In this document: positions 37,570 through 46,220 of the stretch, in pieces
Position numbering within the stretch: the first letter of the stretch is position 1
How the letters are laid out: each line of letters begins with the position of its first letter
Source of the DNA: Schlegelella_A sp036263655
GTDB taxonomy: Bacteria; Pseudomonadota; Gammaproteobacteria; Burkholderiales; Burkholderiaceae_C
DNA: 64,000 nucleotides
NCBI GenBank assembly: GCA_036263655.1
Contig: DATAGP010000047.1
Location: forward strand, 1 to 64,000
Reading direction: 5' to 3'
Translations under genes and position numbers: made by a program
The notes under the pieces: generated by a model
What the model was told of the DNA's origin: nothing
Databases searched by the model: none
What the model saw: only the letters and a program-made list of their open reading frames with translations

Positions 37570-38324
37570 GAGTCTTCGTCGTCGAGGACGAGGTCCCGGC
37601 CCGGGACCGGCTGCTCGAGACGATCGCGCGCGTCGAGCCGCAGGCGCAGGTCGTCGGCACTGCCGGCTCGGTGCGCGAGGCACGAGCCTGGCTGGCGGCG
37701 CACCCGCCGCCCGACCTCATGCTGCTCGACGTGCAGCTCTCGGACGGCCTGTCGCTCGACCTGTTCCGGGACGGGGCGATCGCCAGTCCCGCCATCTTCG
37801 CCACGGCCTACGACGAGTTCGTGCTGCAGGCGTTCCGCGCCAACGCGATCGACTACGTGCTGAAGCCGGTGAGCGACGCGGCCCTGGCGCGCGCCTTCGA
37901 AAGCTACCGCCGTCTGAGGACGCACTTCGCGCCGCCGCTCGCGACGATCCTCGACGGGCACGGGTCGCCGCCATCGCCACCGCCACCCCGACAGCGCTTG
38001 CTGGCGCGCCGGGGCAGTGGCTTCGTCAGCCTGCGCGTCGACGAGATCGCCTGCTTCGTCTCGCTCGACAAGCTCACCTTCGCCGTCGACGCGGCGGGCA
38101 CGCGCCATCTCGTCGAGACGAGCCTGGGCGAGCTGGAAGGCGAGCTCGATGGCCGGCGCTTCTTCCGCGTCAACCGGCAGGTCATCGCGTCTGCGGGAGC
38201 GATCGTCGGCTTCCGTTCGGCGGGCAAGGGGCGGCTCGACGTGCAGCTCGCACCGCCGGGGCTGGACACCATCAGCGTCACCCAGGAGCGCGCCGCTGCC
38301 TTTCGCGAGTGGCTGGGGCGCTAG
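37566..38324 (+). CDS. LytTR family response regulator
   Basis: 252 aa. The receiver domain (1-about 120) has VFVVEDEVPARDRLLE and the phospho-acceptor Asp in LMLLDVQL, plus the Lys in DYVLKPV. After a Pro-rich linker, a LytTR DNA-binding domain follows (LARRGSGFVSLRVDEIACFV, then FFRVNRQVIASAGAIVGF). It should be phosphorylated by the kinase gene it overlaps; targets are unknown. The pair resembles AlgZ/AlgR. Confidence 0.92.
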   Translation: MRVFVVEDEVPARDRLLETIARVEPQAQVVGTAGSVREARAWLAAHPPPDLMLLDVQLSDGLSLDLFRDGAIASPAIFATAYDEFVLQAFRANAIDYVLKPVSDAALARAFESYRRLRTHFAPPLATILDGHGSPPSPPPPRQRLLARRGSGFVSLRVDEIACFVSLDKLTFAVDAAGTRHLVETSLGELEGELDGRRFFRVNRQVIASAGAIVGFRSAGKGRLDVQLAPPGLDTISVTQERAAAFREWLGR

Positions 38325-38349
38325 AGCGACACCGCCGCGCCAGGGCGGG

Positions 38350-38916
38350 TCAGGCCGGCGCCTTCGCCGTCTTCTCGATCCACCCGGCGAAGGCGTTCAG
38401 GTACTTCTCCATGAACTGCTTCGTCTCCGGTTTTTTGAGGCCGCCGCTCTCGTCGAACATGTCGCCGGCGCCGCCGACGTAGGCCTCCGGCTGCTGCAGG
38501 ACCGGCATGTTCAGGAAGACGAGCGACTGGCGCAGGTGGTGATTGGCGCCGAAGCCGCCGAGGGCGCCGGGCGAGACGCTGATCACGCCGGCCGGCTTGC
38601 CGTCCCAGGCGCTCTTGCCGTACGGACGCGAGGCGATGTCGATGGCGTTCTTGAGCACGCCCGGGACCGAGCGGTTGTATTCGGGCGTCACGAACAGCAC
38701 GGCGCCTGCGCCCGCGATCTGCTGCTTGAACGCGACCGACGCCGCGGGCGGGTTGGCGTCGTCGTCCTGGTTGTAGAGCGGCAGCTGGCCGATCTCGACG
38801 ATCTCGAGCTCCATCGACGGCGGCGCCATCGCCTTCAGCGCCAGCGCGAGCTTGCGGTTGAACGATTCCTTGCGGAGGCTGCCGACGACGACGGCGACCT
38901 GGGTGGGAGCGGCCAT
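38350..38916 (-). CDS. NAD(P)H-dependent FMN reductase
   Basis: 188 aa flavodoxin-like fold of the NADPH-dependent FMN reductase (ChrR/ArsH-like) family: VAVVVGSLRKESFNRKLA binds the FMN phosphate, and LFVTPEYNRSVPGVLKNAID is the signature. It likely reduces quinones, azo compounds or chromate using NAD(P)H. ATG 38916 follows AAAGGA by seven bases. Convergent with the LytTR gene and divergent from greB. Confidence 0.9.
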   Translation of the reverse strand: MAAPTQVAVVVGSLRKESFNRKLALALKAMAPPSMELEIVEIGQLPLYNQDDDANPPAASVAFKQQIAGAGAVLFVTPEYNRSVPGVLKNAIDIASRPYGKSAWDGKPAGVISVSPGALGGFGANHHLRQSLVFLNMPVLQQPEAYVGGAGDMFDESGGLKKPETKQFMEKYLNAFAGWIEKTAKAPA

Positions 38917-38996
38917 GGCGAGTCCTTTCGGGGAGTAAGTGAATGGAGGCGGTGCGCGATGATCGGCCAGTATCGACCCCTCGACCCGCAAGCACG

Positions 38997-39566
38997 ATGA
39001 ACAAGGCCTTCACCCGCGAATCCGACCGTGACGACGACGCCGACGCCGCCGACGCCGACGAGGCGGCGCCGGTGCTTCCGTCCGGCGCCAAGAACTACCT
39101 CACGCCCGAGGGCTACCGGCGCCTGCGCGGCGAGCTGATGACGCTGCTCGACGAGGAGCGGCCGAAGGTCGTCGAGACAGTGTCCTGGGCCGCGAAGAAC
39201 GGCGACCGCTCGGAGAACGGCGACTACCTCTACGGCAAGAAGCGGCTGCGCGAGATCGACCGCCGCATCCGTTTTCTCACCAAGCGGCTCGACGTCGCCG
39301 AGGTCGTCGATCCTTCCGCCCACCACGGCTCGGAGCAGGTCTTCTTCGGCGCCACCGTGACCTACGCCGAAGAGGACGGCGCCGAGAAGACGGTGACGAT
39401 CAAGGGCATCGACGAGGCCGACAGCCTGCGCGGCGACGTGAGCTGGGTATCGCCGATCGCGCGGGCGCTCATCAAGGCCCGCGTCGGCGACGAGGTCCAG
39501 CTGGTGACGCCGGTCGGCCGGCAGACGATCGAGCTGCTGTCGGTCCGCTATCCGGCGCCGGAATAG
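38997..39566 (+). CDS. greB: transcription elongation factor GreB
   Basis: 189 aa. The N-terminal coiled coil has YLTPEGYRRLRGELMTLLDE and the tip with acidic residues NGDRSENGDYLYGKKRLREID, and the C-terminal FKBP-like domain ends in the usual VGDEVQLVTP. It stimulates RNA cleavage by stalled RNA polymerase. The sequence GDRSENGDY at the tip is typical of GreB. The first about 28 residues are an acidic extension. ATG 38997; convergent with spoT, as in Burkholderiales. Confidence 0.95.
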   Translation: MNKAFTRESDRDDDADAADADEAAPVLPSGAKNYLTPEGYRRLRGELMTLLDEERPKVVETVSWAAKNGDRSENGDYLYGKKRLREIDRRIRFLTKRLDVAEVVDPSAHHGSEQVFFGATVTYAEEDGAEKTVTIKGIDEADSLRGDVSWVSPIARALIKARVGDEVQLVTPVGRQTIELLSVRYPAPE

Positions 39567-39594
39567 CGCGCGACCGTCGCCGGCCCGGCTGCCG

Positions 39595-41877
39595 TCAGGG
39601 CTTGACCCGCGCGACGCGGCGCACGGCGGGCGTGCGCTTCAGGGTCCGCATCACGTCAGCGAGATGCAGCCGGTCGCGGACGCTCAGCAGCAGCTGCAGC
39701 TCGGTCGTCTCGCTGGCCGGCTCGTTGCCCATGTCGATGTGCGTGATGTCGGCCTCGGCGTGGCTGACCGCCGAGGCGACCTGCGCGAGCACGCCCTTGC
39801 CGTTGCTGACGAGCAGCTGCACGGCGGTCTGGAACGAGCGCGTCGGCTGCTCGGCCCAGTCGACGCGCATCCAGCGCTCGCTGTCGCGCTCGAGCAGGCG
39901 CTTGCCGACGCTGCAGTCGGCGGTGTGCACGACCAGGCCCTCGCCGCGGCCCAGGTTGCCGACGATGGCGTCGCCGGGGATCGGCCGGCAGCACGGCGCT
40001 AGCTGCATCGAGGCGCCTTCGCTGCCGTCGATGAAGACCAGGCCCTGCGACGGCGCCAGGTCGTCGACGGCATAGCGGCCCATCGTCAGCGTCAGCGCAT
40101 CGGGGCGGACGCCGCCCTCGGCCAGCAGCCGCGCCAGCCGCGTCGCCACGATGGTGGCGATCTTGCGGCCCAGGCCGATGTCGGTGAACAGGTCGTCGCG
40201 GGTCTTGTTGCCGGTCCAGCGCGTCAGCTGCTGCCAGACGACGCTGCCCGGTCCTTCCGCCGACGGCAGCGGCAGGCCCTCGGCGCGCAGCGCCTGGGCG
40301 AGCATCTTCTCGCCCAGATCGCGCGACTCCTCCTGCTCCATGTTCTTCAGGTAGTGGCGGATGCGCGAGCGGGCCCGGCCGGTGCACACGAAGTTCAGCC
40401 AGGCCGGGTTCGGCCGCGCGTTCGGCGCGCTGATGATCTCGACGACGTCGCCGCTCTTCAGCTCCGTGCGCAGCGGCACGGGCTCGCCGTTCACGTTGGC
40501 GGCGACGCAGTGGTCGCCGACGTCGGAGTGGATGGCGTAGGCGAAGTCGACGGGCGTCGCGCCGCGCGGCAGGGCCAGGATCTTCGACTTCGGCGTGAAG
40601 ACGTAGACCGCGTCCGGGTAGAGGTCGATCTTGACGTGCTCGAGGAACTCGCCGGCGTCGCGGGTCTCGTCCTGGATGTCGATCAGCGACTGCAGCCAGA
40701 GCGCCCCGAGGCGCTGCGCCTCCTGCCCCTGCACGGGACCGCTCTCGTGGTCCTTGTACATCCAGTGCGCGGCGATCCCCTTCTCGGCCACCGCGTGCAT
40801 CGGCTCGGTGCGGATCTGGAACTCGACGGCGGTGCCGAGCGGGCTGACCAGCGTCGTGTGCAGCGACTGGTAGCCGTTGGCCTTCGGGATGGCGATGTAG
40901 TCCTTGAAGCGGCCGGGCACCGGCTTCATCAGCTGATGCAGGACGCCGAGCGCCATGTAGCACTCGGAAAGCGAGCCCACGACGACGCGGAAGCCGAAGA
41001 TGTCGTTCACCTGCGCGAAGGTCAGGTGCTTCTCGCGCATCTTGGAGTAGATGGAATAGACCGTCTTCTCGCGGCCGAAGATCTGCGCCGGCAGCTTGGC
41101 CGTCGCGAAGGCCTTCTCGACGTCCTTCTGGATCCGCTCGACGATGTCGCGCCGGTAGCCGCGCGCCTTCTGCACGGCCTTGGTCAGGGCCGCCTCGCGC
41201 CAGGGCTTGAGGTGCTTGAACGAGAGCTCCTGCAGCTCACGGTAGGTCTGGTTGAGGCCGAGGCGGTGCGCGATGGGCGCGTAGATCTCGAGGGTCTCGG
41301 CGGCGATGCGCGTGCGCTTGGCGGTGCCCACGGCTTCCATGGTCCGCATGTTGTGCAGGCGGTCGGCCAGCTTGACGAGGATGACGCGGACATCGCGCGT
41401 CATCGCCAGCAGCATCTTGCGGAACGACTCGGCCTGCGATTCCTCGCGCGTCGAGAAGCGCAGCTTGTCGAGCTTGGTGAGGCCGTCGACGAGATCGGCG
41501 GTCGGCGCGCCGAAGCGCTCGATCAGCTCGGCCTTGCTGATGCCGCAGTCCTCCATCGCGTCGTGCATCAGCGCCGCCATGATCGCCTGCGCGTCGAGCT
41601 TCCACTCGGCGCAGATGCCGGCGACGGCGATCGGGTGCGTGATGTAGGGCTCGCCGCTGGCGCGGAACTGGCCGAGGTGCGCTTCGTCGGCGAAGCGGTA
41701 GGCGTCGCGGACGCGCCGGATGTCGGCCGCGTCGAGGTAGTCGAGCTTGCCGGTGAGGGCCGCGAAGGACGCCGCGGCGGCGTCCGCCGGCGTCGACGGG
41801 TGCGCCGGCGCGACCGGCGGGCGCTTGCGCGCCGCGGGCTTGGCGTCTGGGAGAGTCGTGGACGGGCGCGCGGCCAT
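39595..41877 (-). CDS. spoT: bifunctional (p)ppGpp synthetase/hydrolase
   Basis: 760 aa. Makes and degrades the alarmone (p)ppGpp. Domains in order: HD hydrolase (SGEPYITHPIAVA, ALMHDAMED, KLADRLHNMRT), synthetase (REKTVYSIYSKMREKHL, DIFGFRVVV, YQSLHTTLV), TGS (VFTPKSKILALPRGATPVDFAY in part), zinc-finger-like region with CCRP, and a C-terminal ACT domain. Both catalytic domains look intact, so Rel/SpoT type rather than synthetase-only RelA. It starts with ATG 41877 and is the third gene after gmk and rpoZ on this strand. Confidence 0.95.
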   Translation of the reverse strand: MAARPSTTLPDAKPAARKRPPVAPAHPSTPADAAAASFAALTGKLDYLDAADIRRVRDAYRFADEAHLGQFRASGEPYITHPIAVAGICAEWKLDAQAIMAALMHDAMEDCGISKAELIERFGAPTADLVDGLTKLDKLRFSTREESQAESFRKMLLAMTRDVRVILVKLADRLHNMRTMEAVGTAKRTRIAAETLEIYAPIAHRLGLNQTYRELQELSFKHLKPWREAALTKAVQKARGYRRDIVERIQKDVEKAFATAKLPAQIFGREKTVYSIYSKMREKHLTFAQVNDIFGFRVVVGSLSECYMALGVLHQLMKPVPGRFKDYIAIPKANGYQSLHTTLVSPLGTAVEFQIRTEPMHAVAEKGIAAHWMYKDHESGPVQGQEAQRLGALWLQSLIDIQDETRDAGEFLEHVKIDLYPDAVYVFTPKSKILALPRGATPVDFAYAIHSDVGDHCVAANVNGEPVPLRTELKSGDVVEIISAPNARPNPAWLNFVCTGRARSRIRHYLKNMEQEESRDLGEKMLAQALRAEGLPLPSAEGPGSVVWQQLTRWTGNKTRDDLFTDIGLGRKIATIVATRLARLLAEGGVRPDALTLTMGRYAVDDLAPSQGLVFIDGSEGASMQLAPCCRPIPGDAIVGNLGRGEGLVVHTADCSVGKRLLERDSERWMRVDWAEQPTRSFQTAVQLLVSNGKGVLAQVASAVSHAEADITHIDMGNEPASETTELQLLLSVRDRLHLADVMRTLKRTPAVRRVARVKP

Positions 41878-41950
41878 GTCCGAATTTAGCGCGGAACGGC
41901 TTTCGGCACCGTTCGCCGCCGGGGCGTCATGCCCCGGAGCCGCACGAAAA

Positions 41951-42154
41951 CTAGACCGGAACCTTGCGCAGCATCTCGATGCCGATCTCGCCGGCGGCGA
42001 TCTCGCGCAGCGCCGTCACGCCCGGCTTGTTCTTCGTCTCCACCTTGGGCGCGTGGCCCTGGCTCAGCATGCGCGCCCGGTAGGTCGCGGCCAGCACCAG
42101 CTGGAAGCGGTTCGGGATCTTCTGCAGGCAGTCTTCGACGGTGATGCGGGCCAT
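41951..42154 (-). CDS. rpoZ: RNA polymerase omega subunit
   Basis: 67 aa, the normal betaproteobacterial length. ARITVEDCLQKIPNRFQLV is the conserved N-terminus; EIAAGEIG follows. Omega assists assembly of the beta' subunit and forms part of the ppGpp site. It sits between gmk (29 nt upstream) and spoT, a widely conserved order. ATG 42154. Confidence 0.95.
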   Translation of the reverse strand: MARITVEDCLQKIPNRFQLVLAATYRARMLSQGHAPKVETKNKPGVTALREIAAGEIGIEMLRKVPV

Positions 42155-42183
42155 GGGACGTCCGGTGAGGTGGAGCAAGGGGC

Positions 42184-42804
42184 TCAGGGCAGATCGAGGG
42201 CAGCGAAGATCGCGGGCTTGGCCCGCTTCAGGGCCGAGTACTTGAGCCGCTGCGAGTGGACGATCGCTTTGAGATCGAACAGCGCCGTCTCGAACAGGGC
42301 GTTGATTATAACGAAGTCGAAGTGCCGGGCCTGCGACACCTCGTGCCGCGCGTCCTTCATACGTCGCGCGATCACCTCGGCGTCGTCCTCGCCGCGCCGC
42401 TGCAGCCGCGAGAGCAGCTCGTCGTAGCTCGGCGGCAGGATGAAGATGAGCACCGCGTTCGGGAACAGGCGCTTGATCTGCAGCGCCCCCTGCCAGTCGA
42501 TCTCGAGCAGCACGTCCTGCCCGCCGGTGATCGGCTCCTCGATGGCGGCCCGCGAGGTGCCGTAGAGGTTCCCGTGCACTTCCGCCCACTCGACGAACTC
42601 GCCCTTGTCGATCATCGAGCGGAAGGTCGCGTGCTCGACGAAGTGGTACTCGCGTCCGTCCTGATCCTGGCCGCGGGGCTTGCGGGTCGTGTGCGAGATC
42701 GAGACGACCAGGTGCGAGTCGAGCTCGAGGAGTGCCTTGACGAGGCTGGACTTCCCCGTGCCGCTCGGCGCGGCGACGGCGAAGAGGTTGCCTGGGTAAT
42801 CCAT
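42184..42804 (-). CDS. gmk: guanylate kinase
   Basis: 206 aa. Phosphorylates GMP to GDP. The P-loop AAPSGTGKSSLVKALLE, the GMP-binding SHTTRKPRGQDQDGREY and the lid region FVEHATFRSMI are intact. It precedes rpoZ and spoT on the same strand. Normally yicC lies directly upstream; here a four-gene transport cassette separates the two. Confidence 0.96.
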   Translation of the reverse strand: MDYPGNLFAVAAPSGTGKSSLVKALLELDSHLVVSISHTTRKPRGQDQDGREYHFVEHATFRSMIDKGEFVEWAEVHGNLYGTSRAAIEEPITGGQDVLLEIDWQGALQIKRLFPNAVLIFILPPSYDELLSRLQRRGEDDAEVIARRMKDARHEVSQARHFDFVIINALFETALFDLKAIVHSQRLKYSALKRAKPAIFAALDLP

Positions 42805-42908
42805 CGTGTGAGCGCTGCTGCCGGTGACGCCAGTTTACGGGCTGGCCCCGGCGCTCACGGGCAGCCGCGGGCGCGACACGGCGCGCAGCGCGACAAGCTT
42901 CTCGGGGA

Positions 42909-43559
42909 TCAGGCGCCGAGGCGGCGGCGCAGCTCGGCGATGGCGCTGTCGACCGTCGTCAGCACCGTCACGGCGATCGACGCACGAAGCAGCGGCGCGG
43001 CCCGCGCCAGGCTGAACTGCGCGAGGGCGACGACCGCGCAGTCGCGGGCGGCCAGCTCTTGCGCCGCGCGCAGCACGGCGCGGTCGTGGCCATCGAGGTC
43101 GCCGGCGTCGAGCGCGGCGAGGGCAGCCGGCGCCAGCGCGACCTCCAGGCGGGCCTCGGCGGGAAACTCGCGCGGCATCGATGTCGCCGTGGGCGCGAAG
43201 CTGGCGAGCAGGCCGATCGGCCGCCCGGCCGCGACGCCGACGGCCTCGTCGATCATGGCCTGGTTGGGCTTCAGCACGGGCAGCGCCGGCCAGCGACGCT
43301 GCACGGCCTCGATGCAACGGCCGAAGGCCGAGCAGGTGAAGAGGATGGCGTCGGCGCCGCTGTCGACGGCATAGGCGGCGAGCGACAGGAAGCGCGCTTC
43401 CATGGCCGCCCCGCCGCGGCCTTGCGCGAGATCGCTCGAGAGGCTGTCGTCGAGCAGGTTGACGCGCTGCGCGTCCGGCCAGCTGCGCGCCATCGCCTCG
43501 TTCACCGGCGCCACCGAGTGCGTCAAGGCGTGGATCAGGGCGATGCGGGGCGCGCTCAC
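42909..43559 (-). CDS. Asp/Glu racemase family protein
   Basis: 216 aa. It fits the Asp/Glu/hydantoin racemase superfamily: RIALIHALTHSVAPVNEA at the start, the first Cys site as ILFTCSAFG, and the closing TTVDSAIAELR. The second catalytic Cys is not evident; the equivalent stretch reads VVALAQFSLA, as in maleate isomerase/arylmalonate decarboxylase-like relatives that are not true two-base racemases. GTG 43559 overlaps the stop of the TRAP permease gene (GTGA), so it belongs to the transport operon and probably acts on the imported compound. Confidence 0.75.
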   Translation of the reverse strand: MSAPRIALIHALTHSVAPVNEAMARSWPDAQRVNLLDDSLSSDLAQGRGGAAMEARFLSLAAYAVDSGADAILFTCSAFGRCIEAVQRRWPALPVLKPNQAMIDEAVGVAAGRPIGLLASFAPTATSMPREFPAEARLEVALAPAALAALDAGDLDGHDRAVLRAAQELAARDCAVVALAQFSLARAAPLLRASIAVTVLTTVDSAIAELRRRLGA

Positions 43560-46153
43560 GGCATCATCCGGGCGCGGCGCAGGCGTCGGCCTTGCAGCCA
43601 CCACACGGAGGCGGCGACCAATGCCGCGACCGCGAACACCCAGCGCTGCGAGGGGCGCGCCGGATTCGGCAGCTTCAGCTCGACGATCCTGTAACCCTGC
43701 TCGACGCCGAGCTTGCGGGCGCGACTTCCGAACTTGACTGCCGCGACCTCGATGTCGGCGCCGAGCTGCGCCAGCGTGACGCCGCCATCGCGGATGCGCT
43801 CGCGTCCGTTTCTCCCTTCGCCCATGGGCAAGGCGACGGTCTTCGTCTGCGCCTCCCCCTGCAGGTTCTGGCCGGCGATGCCGACGATCAGCCATTCGTC
43901 CTTGCGCAGGCGGTCGGCCACCTGGTAGATGTCGGCGGCGGGCGCCCTGACGTGCTTCGGCGAGAACCGGTCGATGACCCAGTCCGGACGGAAGAAGAGG
44001 AAGGTCGCGAGCAGCAGCAGGGCCACCTCCAGCCAGGTGCAGCGGGTGCGGAACCACTGCATTGTCGCCGCCGCGAACAGCAGCGATGCGATCGTTGCCG
44101 TCACGCAGACGATCACGACCTGGGGCCAGGACTCGACGCCGATCATCAGCAGCTGCGGATTGAAGATGAAGACGAACGGCAGCACGGTCGTGCGCAGGCT
44201 GTACCACGTCGCCTGCAGGCCCGTGGCGTTGGCGTTGGCGCCGGAGATCGCCGCCGCGGCGTACGAGGCGAGCCCCACCGGTGGGGTGACGTCGGCCATG
44301 ATCCCGAAGTAGAAGACGAACAGGTGCACGGCGATCAGCGGGATCACCAAATCGCTGCGCGCACCGAGCTCGACCACCACGGGCGCCATCAGCGTCGCCA
44401 CCAGGATGTAGTTGGCCGTCGTCGGCACGCCGGCGCCGATCAGCAGGCAGATGAAGGCCGTGAGCAGCAGCATGACGAGCACGTTGCCGGCGGAGACCAT
44501 CTCGACGAAGTCGGTGAGCATGAGGCCCATGCCGGTCAGCGTGATCGCACCGACGATGAGACCGGCGCTCGCGCACGCGACGGCGATGCCGATCATGTTG
44601 CGTGCGCCCAGGACCAGCCCCCGCCACAGGTCGGCCAGGCCGCTGCGAAGCGCCCGAACCGAGGAGCTCGCCTCCGGCCCCGGGCGGAACAGGTGCAGCA
44701 TCCACGGCTGCATGACGACCATCGCCATCGCCGCGGTGGTCGCCCAGAACGCGGCGAGACCGGGCGACAGCTCCTCGACCATCAGACACCAGAGCAGGAC
44801 GATGATGGGAATGAAGAAGTGCAGCCCGGCGCGCACCGTCGGCCACGGCAGCGGCAGCTTCACGACCGAAGCGAGCGGATCGTCCACGGGCAGGGCCGGA
44901 TGGCGCGCCGAGTACGCCATGAGGCCGACGTAGGCAGCCAGGCCGAGCAGCGCCAGCAGCCACGGGGCGGCGTCGCCGGCGAGCCAGCGCGTCGCCGTGA
45001 TCCCCCAGTAGACGAGCAGCAGGGCCACGGCCGTGCCGGCCAGGCCGAGCGCCCAGCCCAGCACGCGCTCGCGCCATCCGGCGACTCGATCCCGCGCCAG
45101 CGGCTGGAGGTCGTGCTTCAGGGCCTCGAGATGGACGATGTAGAAGAGCGCGACATAGGAAATGATGGCCGGCAGGGCCGCATGACGGACGATGTCCGAG
45201 TACGGGATGCCGACGTACTCGACCATCAGGAAGGCGGCCGCGCCCATGACCGGCGGCATGATCTGCCCGTTGACCGACGACGCGGCCTCGATCGCGCCGG
45301 CCTTCACGGCCGAATAGCCGGTCCGCTTCATCAGCGGGATGGTGAAGATGCCGCCGGAGACCACGTTGGACACCGACGAGCCCGACACGACGCCGTTCAG
45401 CGCCGACGAGACGACCGCCACCTTGGCCGGACCGCCGCGCAGGTGACCGAGCAGCGCGAGCGAAACCTGCAGCATGTAGTTGCCGGCGCCGGCGATGTCG
45501 AGGAGCGTTCCGAAGAGCACGAAGAGAAAGATGAACTGGACCGAGACGCCGAGCGCGACGCCGTAGACGCCTTCGGTCGTCAGCCACATGTGGGAGATGA
45601 AGCGCGACAGCGAGGCACCGCGGTGCTGCAGGGCTTCGGGCATCAGCGGCCCGATGAAGATGTAGAGGATGAACAGGCCCGTCGTCACCAGCATGCCGAA
45701 GCCCATGGCGCGGCGCGTGGCCTCGAGCATGATGACCACGCCCAGCGAGCCGACGGCGATGTCGAACGCCGTCGGCGAGCCCGGCCGCGTGGCCAGCTCC
45801 CGGTAGAAGAGGAACAGGTAGCCGGCGCAGAAGGCGCCGACGAAAGCCAGCACCCAATCGACCCATGGCACCTCGCGCCGCGACGAGCGCTTCAAGGCCG
45901 GGTAGGCGCAGAACGCGAGGAACACCGCGAAGGCGAGGTGGACGGCCCGCGCCTCGGTGTCGTTGAGGATGCCGAAGCCGAAGGTGAAAGGCAGCGGCGA
46001 TGCGTACCAGACCTGGAACAGCGACCACGCGCCGGCGACGACGGCGAGCACCGTGCCGACGACGCCCACCGGCTCGCGTCCGCCGAGATCGGCCTCCTGC
46101 ACGATCTGCTGGACGTCCGCGGGCGGCGCGGGCGGGTGCTGGAGAACCGTCAT
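43556..46153 (-). CDS. fused TRAP transporter permease (4TM/12TM)
   Basis: 865 aa with about 17-18 hydrophobic segments, the length of fused DctQ-DctM permeases that work with TAXI binding proteins. Family marks include SVNGQIMPPVMGAAAFLM, GVPTTANYILVATLMAP and ADVTPPVGLASYAAAAISG. It uses a cation gradient to import the ligand delivered by the binding protein encoded just upstream. ATG 46153 is preferred over TTG 46165. A hairpin terminator separates it from the binding-protein gene. It is followed by the racemase in overlap. Confidence 0.92.
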   Translation of the reverse strand: MTVLQHPPAPPADVQQIVQEADLGGREPVGVVGTVLAVVAGAWSLFQVWYASPLPFTFGFGILNDTEARAVHLAFAVFLAFCAYPALKRSSRREVPWVDWVLAFVGAFCAGYLFLFYRELATRPGSPTAFDIAVGSLGVVIMLEATRRAMGFGMLVTTGLFILYIFIGPLMPEALQHRGASLSRFISHMWLTTEGVYGVALGVSVQFIFLFVLFGTLLDIAGAGNYMLQVSLALLGHLRGGPAKVAVVSSALNGVVSGSSVSNVVSGGIFTIPLMKRTGYSAVKAGAIEAASSVNGQIMPPVMGAAAFLMVEYVGIPYSDIVRHAALPAIISYVALFYIVHLEALKHDLQPLARDRVAGWRERVLGWALGLAGTAVALLLVYWGITATRWLAGDAAPWLLALLGLAAYVGLMAYSARHPALPVDDPLASVVKLPLPWPTVRAGLHFFIPIIVLLWCLMVEELSPGLAAFWATTAAMAMVVMQPWMLHLFRPGPEASSSVRALRSGLADLWRGLVLGARNMIGIAVACASAGLIVGAITLTGMGLMLTDFVEMVSAGNVLVMLLLTAFICLLIGAGVPTTANYILVATLMAPVVVELGARSDLVIPLIAVHLFVFYFGIMADVTPPVGLASYAAAAISGANANATGLQATWYSLRTTVLPFVFIFNPQLLMIGVESWPQVVIVCVTATIASLLFAAATMQWFRTRCTWLEVALLLLATFLFFRPDWVIDRFSPKHVRAPAADIYQVADRLRKDEWLIVGIAGQNLQGEAQTKTVALPMGEGRNGRERIRDGGVTLAQLGADIEVAAVKFGSRARKLGVEQGYRIVELKLPNPARPSQRWVFAVAALVAASVWWLQGRRLRRARMMP

Positions 46154-46165
46154 GCTGCTCGCCAA

Positions 46166-46201
46166 GAAAAAGCGGCCGAGTGCAGGAGCGCGCTCGGCCG
46201 C
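46166..46201 (-). terminator. intercistronic terminator between TAXI and permease genes
   Basis: On the minus strand GCGGCCGAG (46201-46193) pairs with CTCGGCCGC (46180-46172), loop of 12 nt, followed by TTTTTC. It sits 20 nt after the binding-protein stop and 18 nt before the permease start. Partial termination here would give more binding protein than permease, as often seen in uptake operons. Confidence 0.8.
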
Positions 46202-46220
46202 CGGTGCGTGGATGGGGTGC

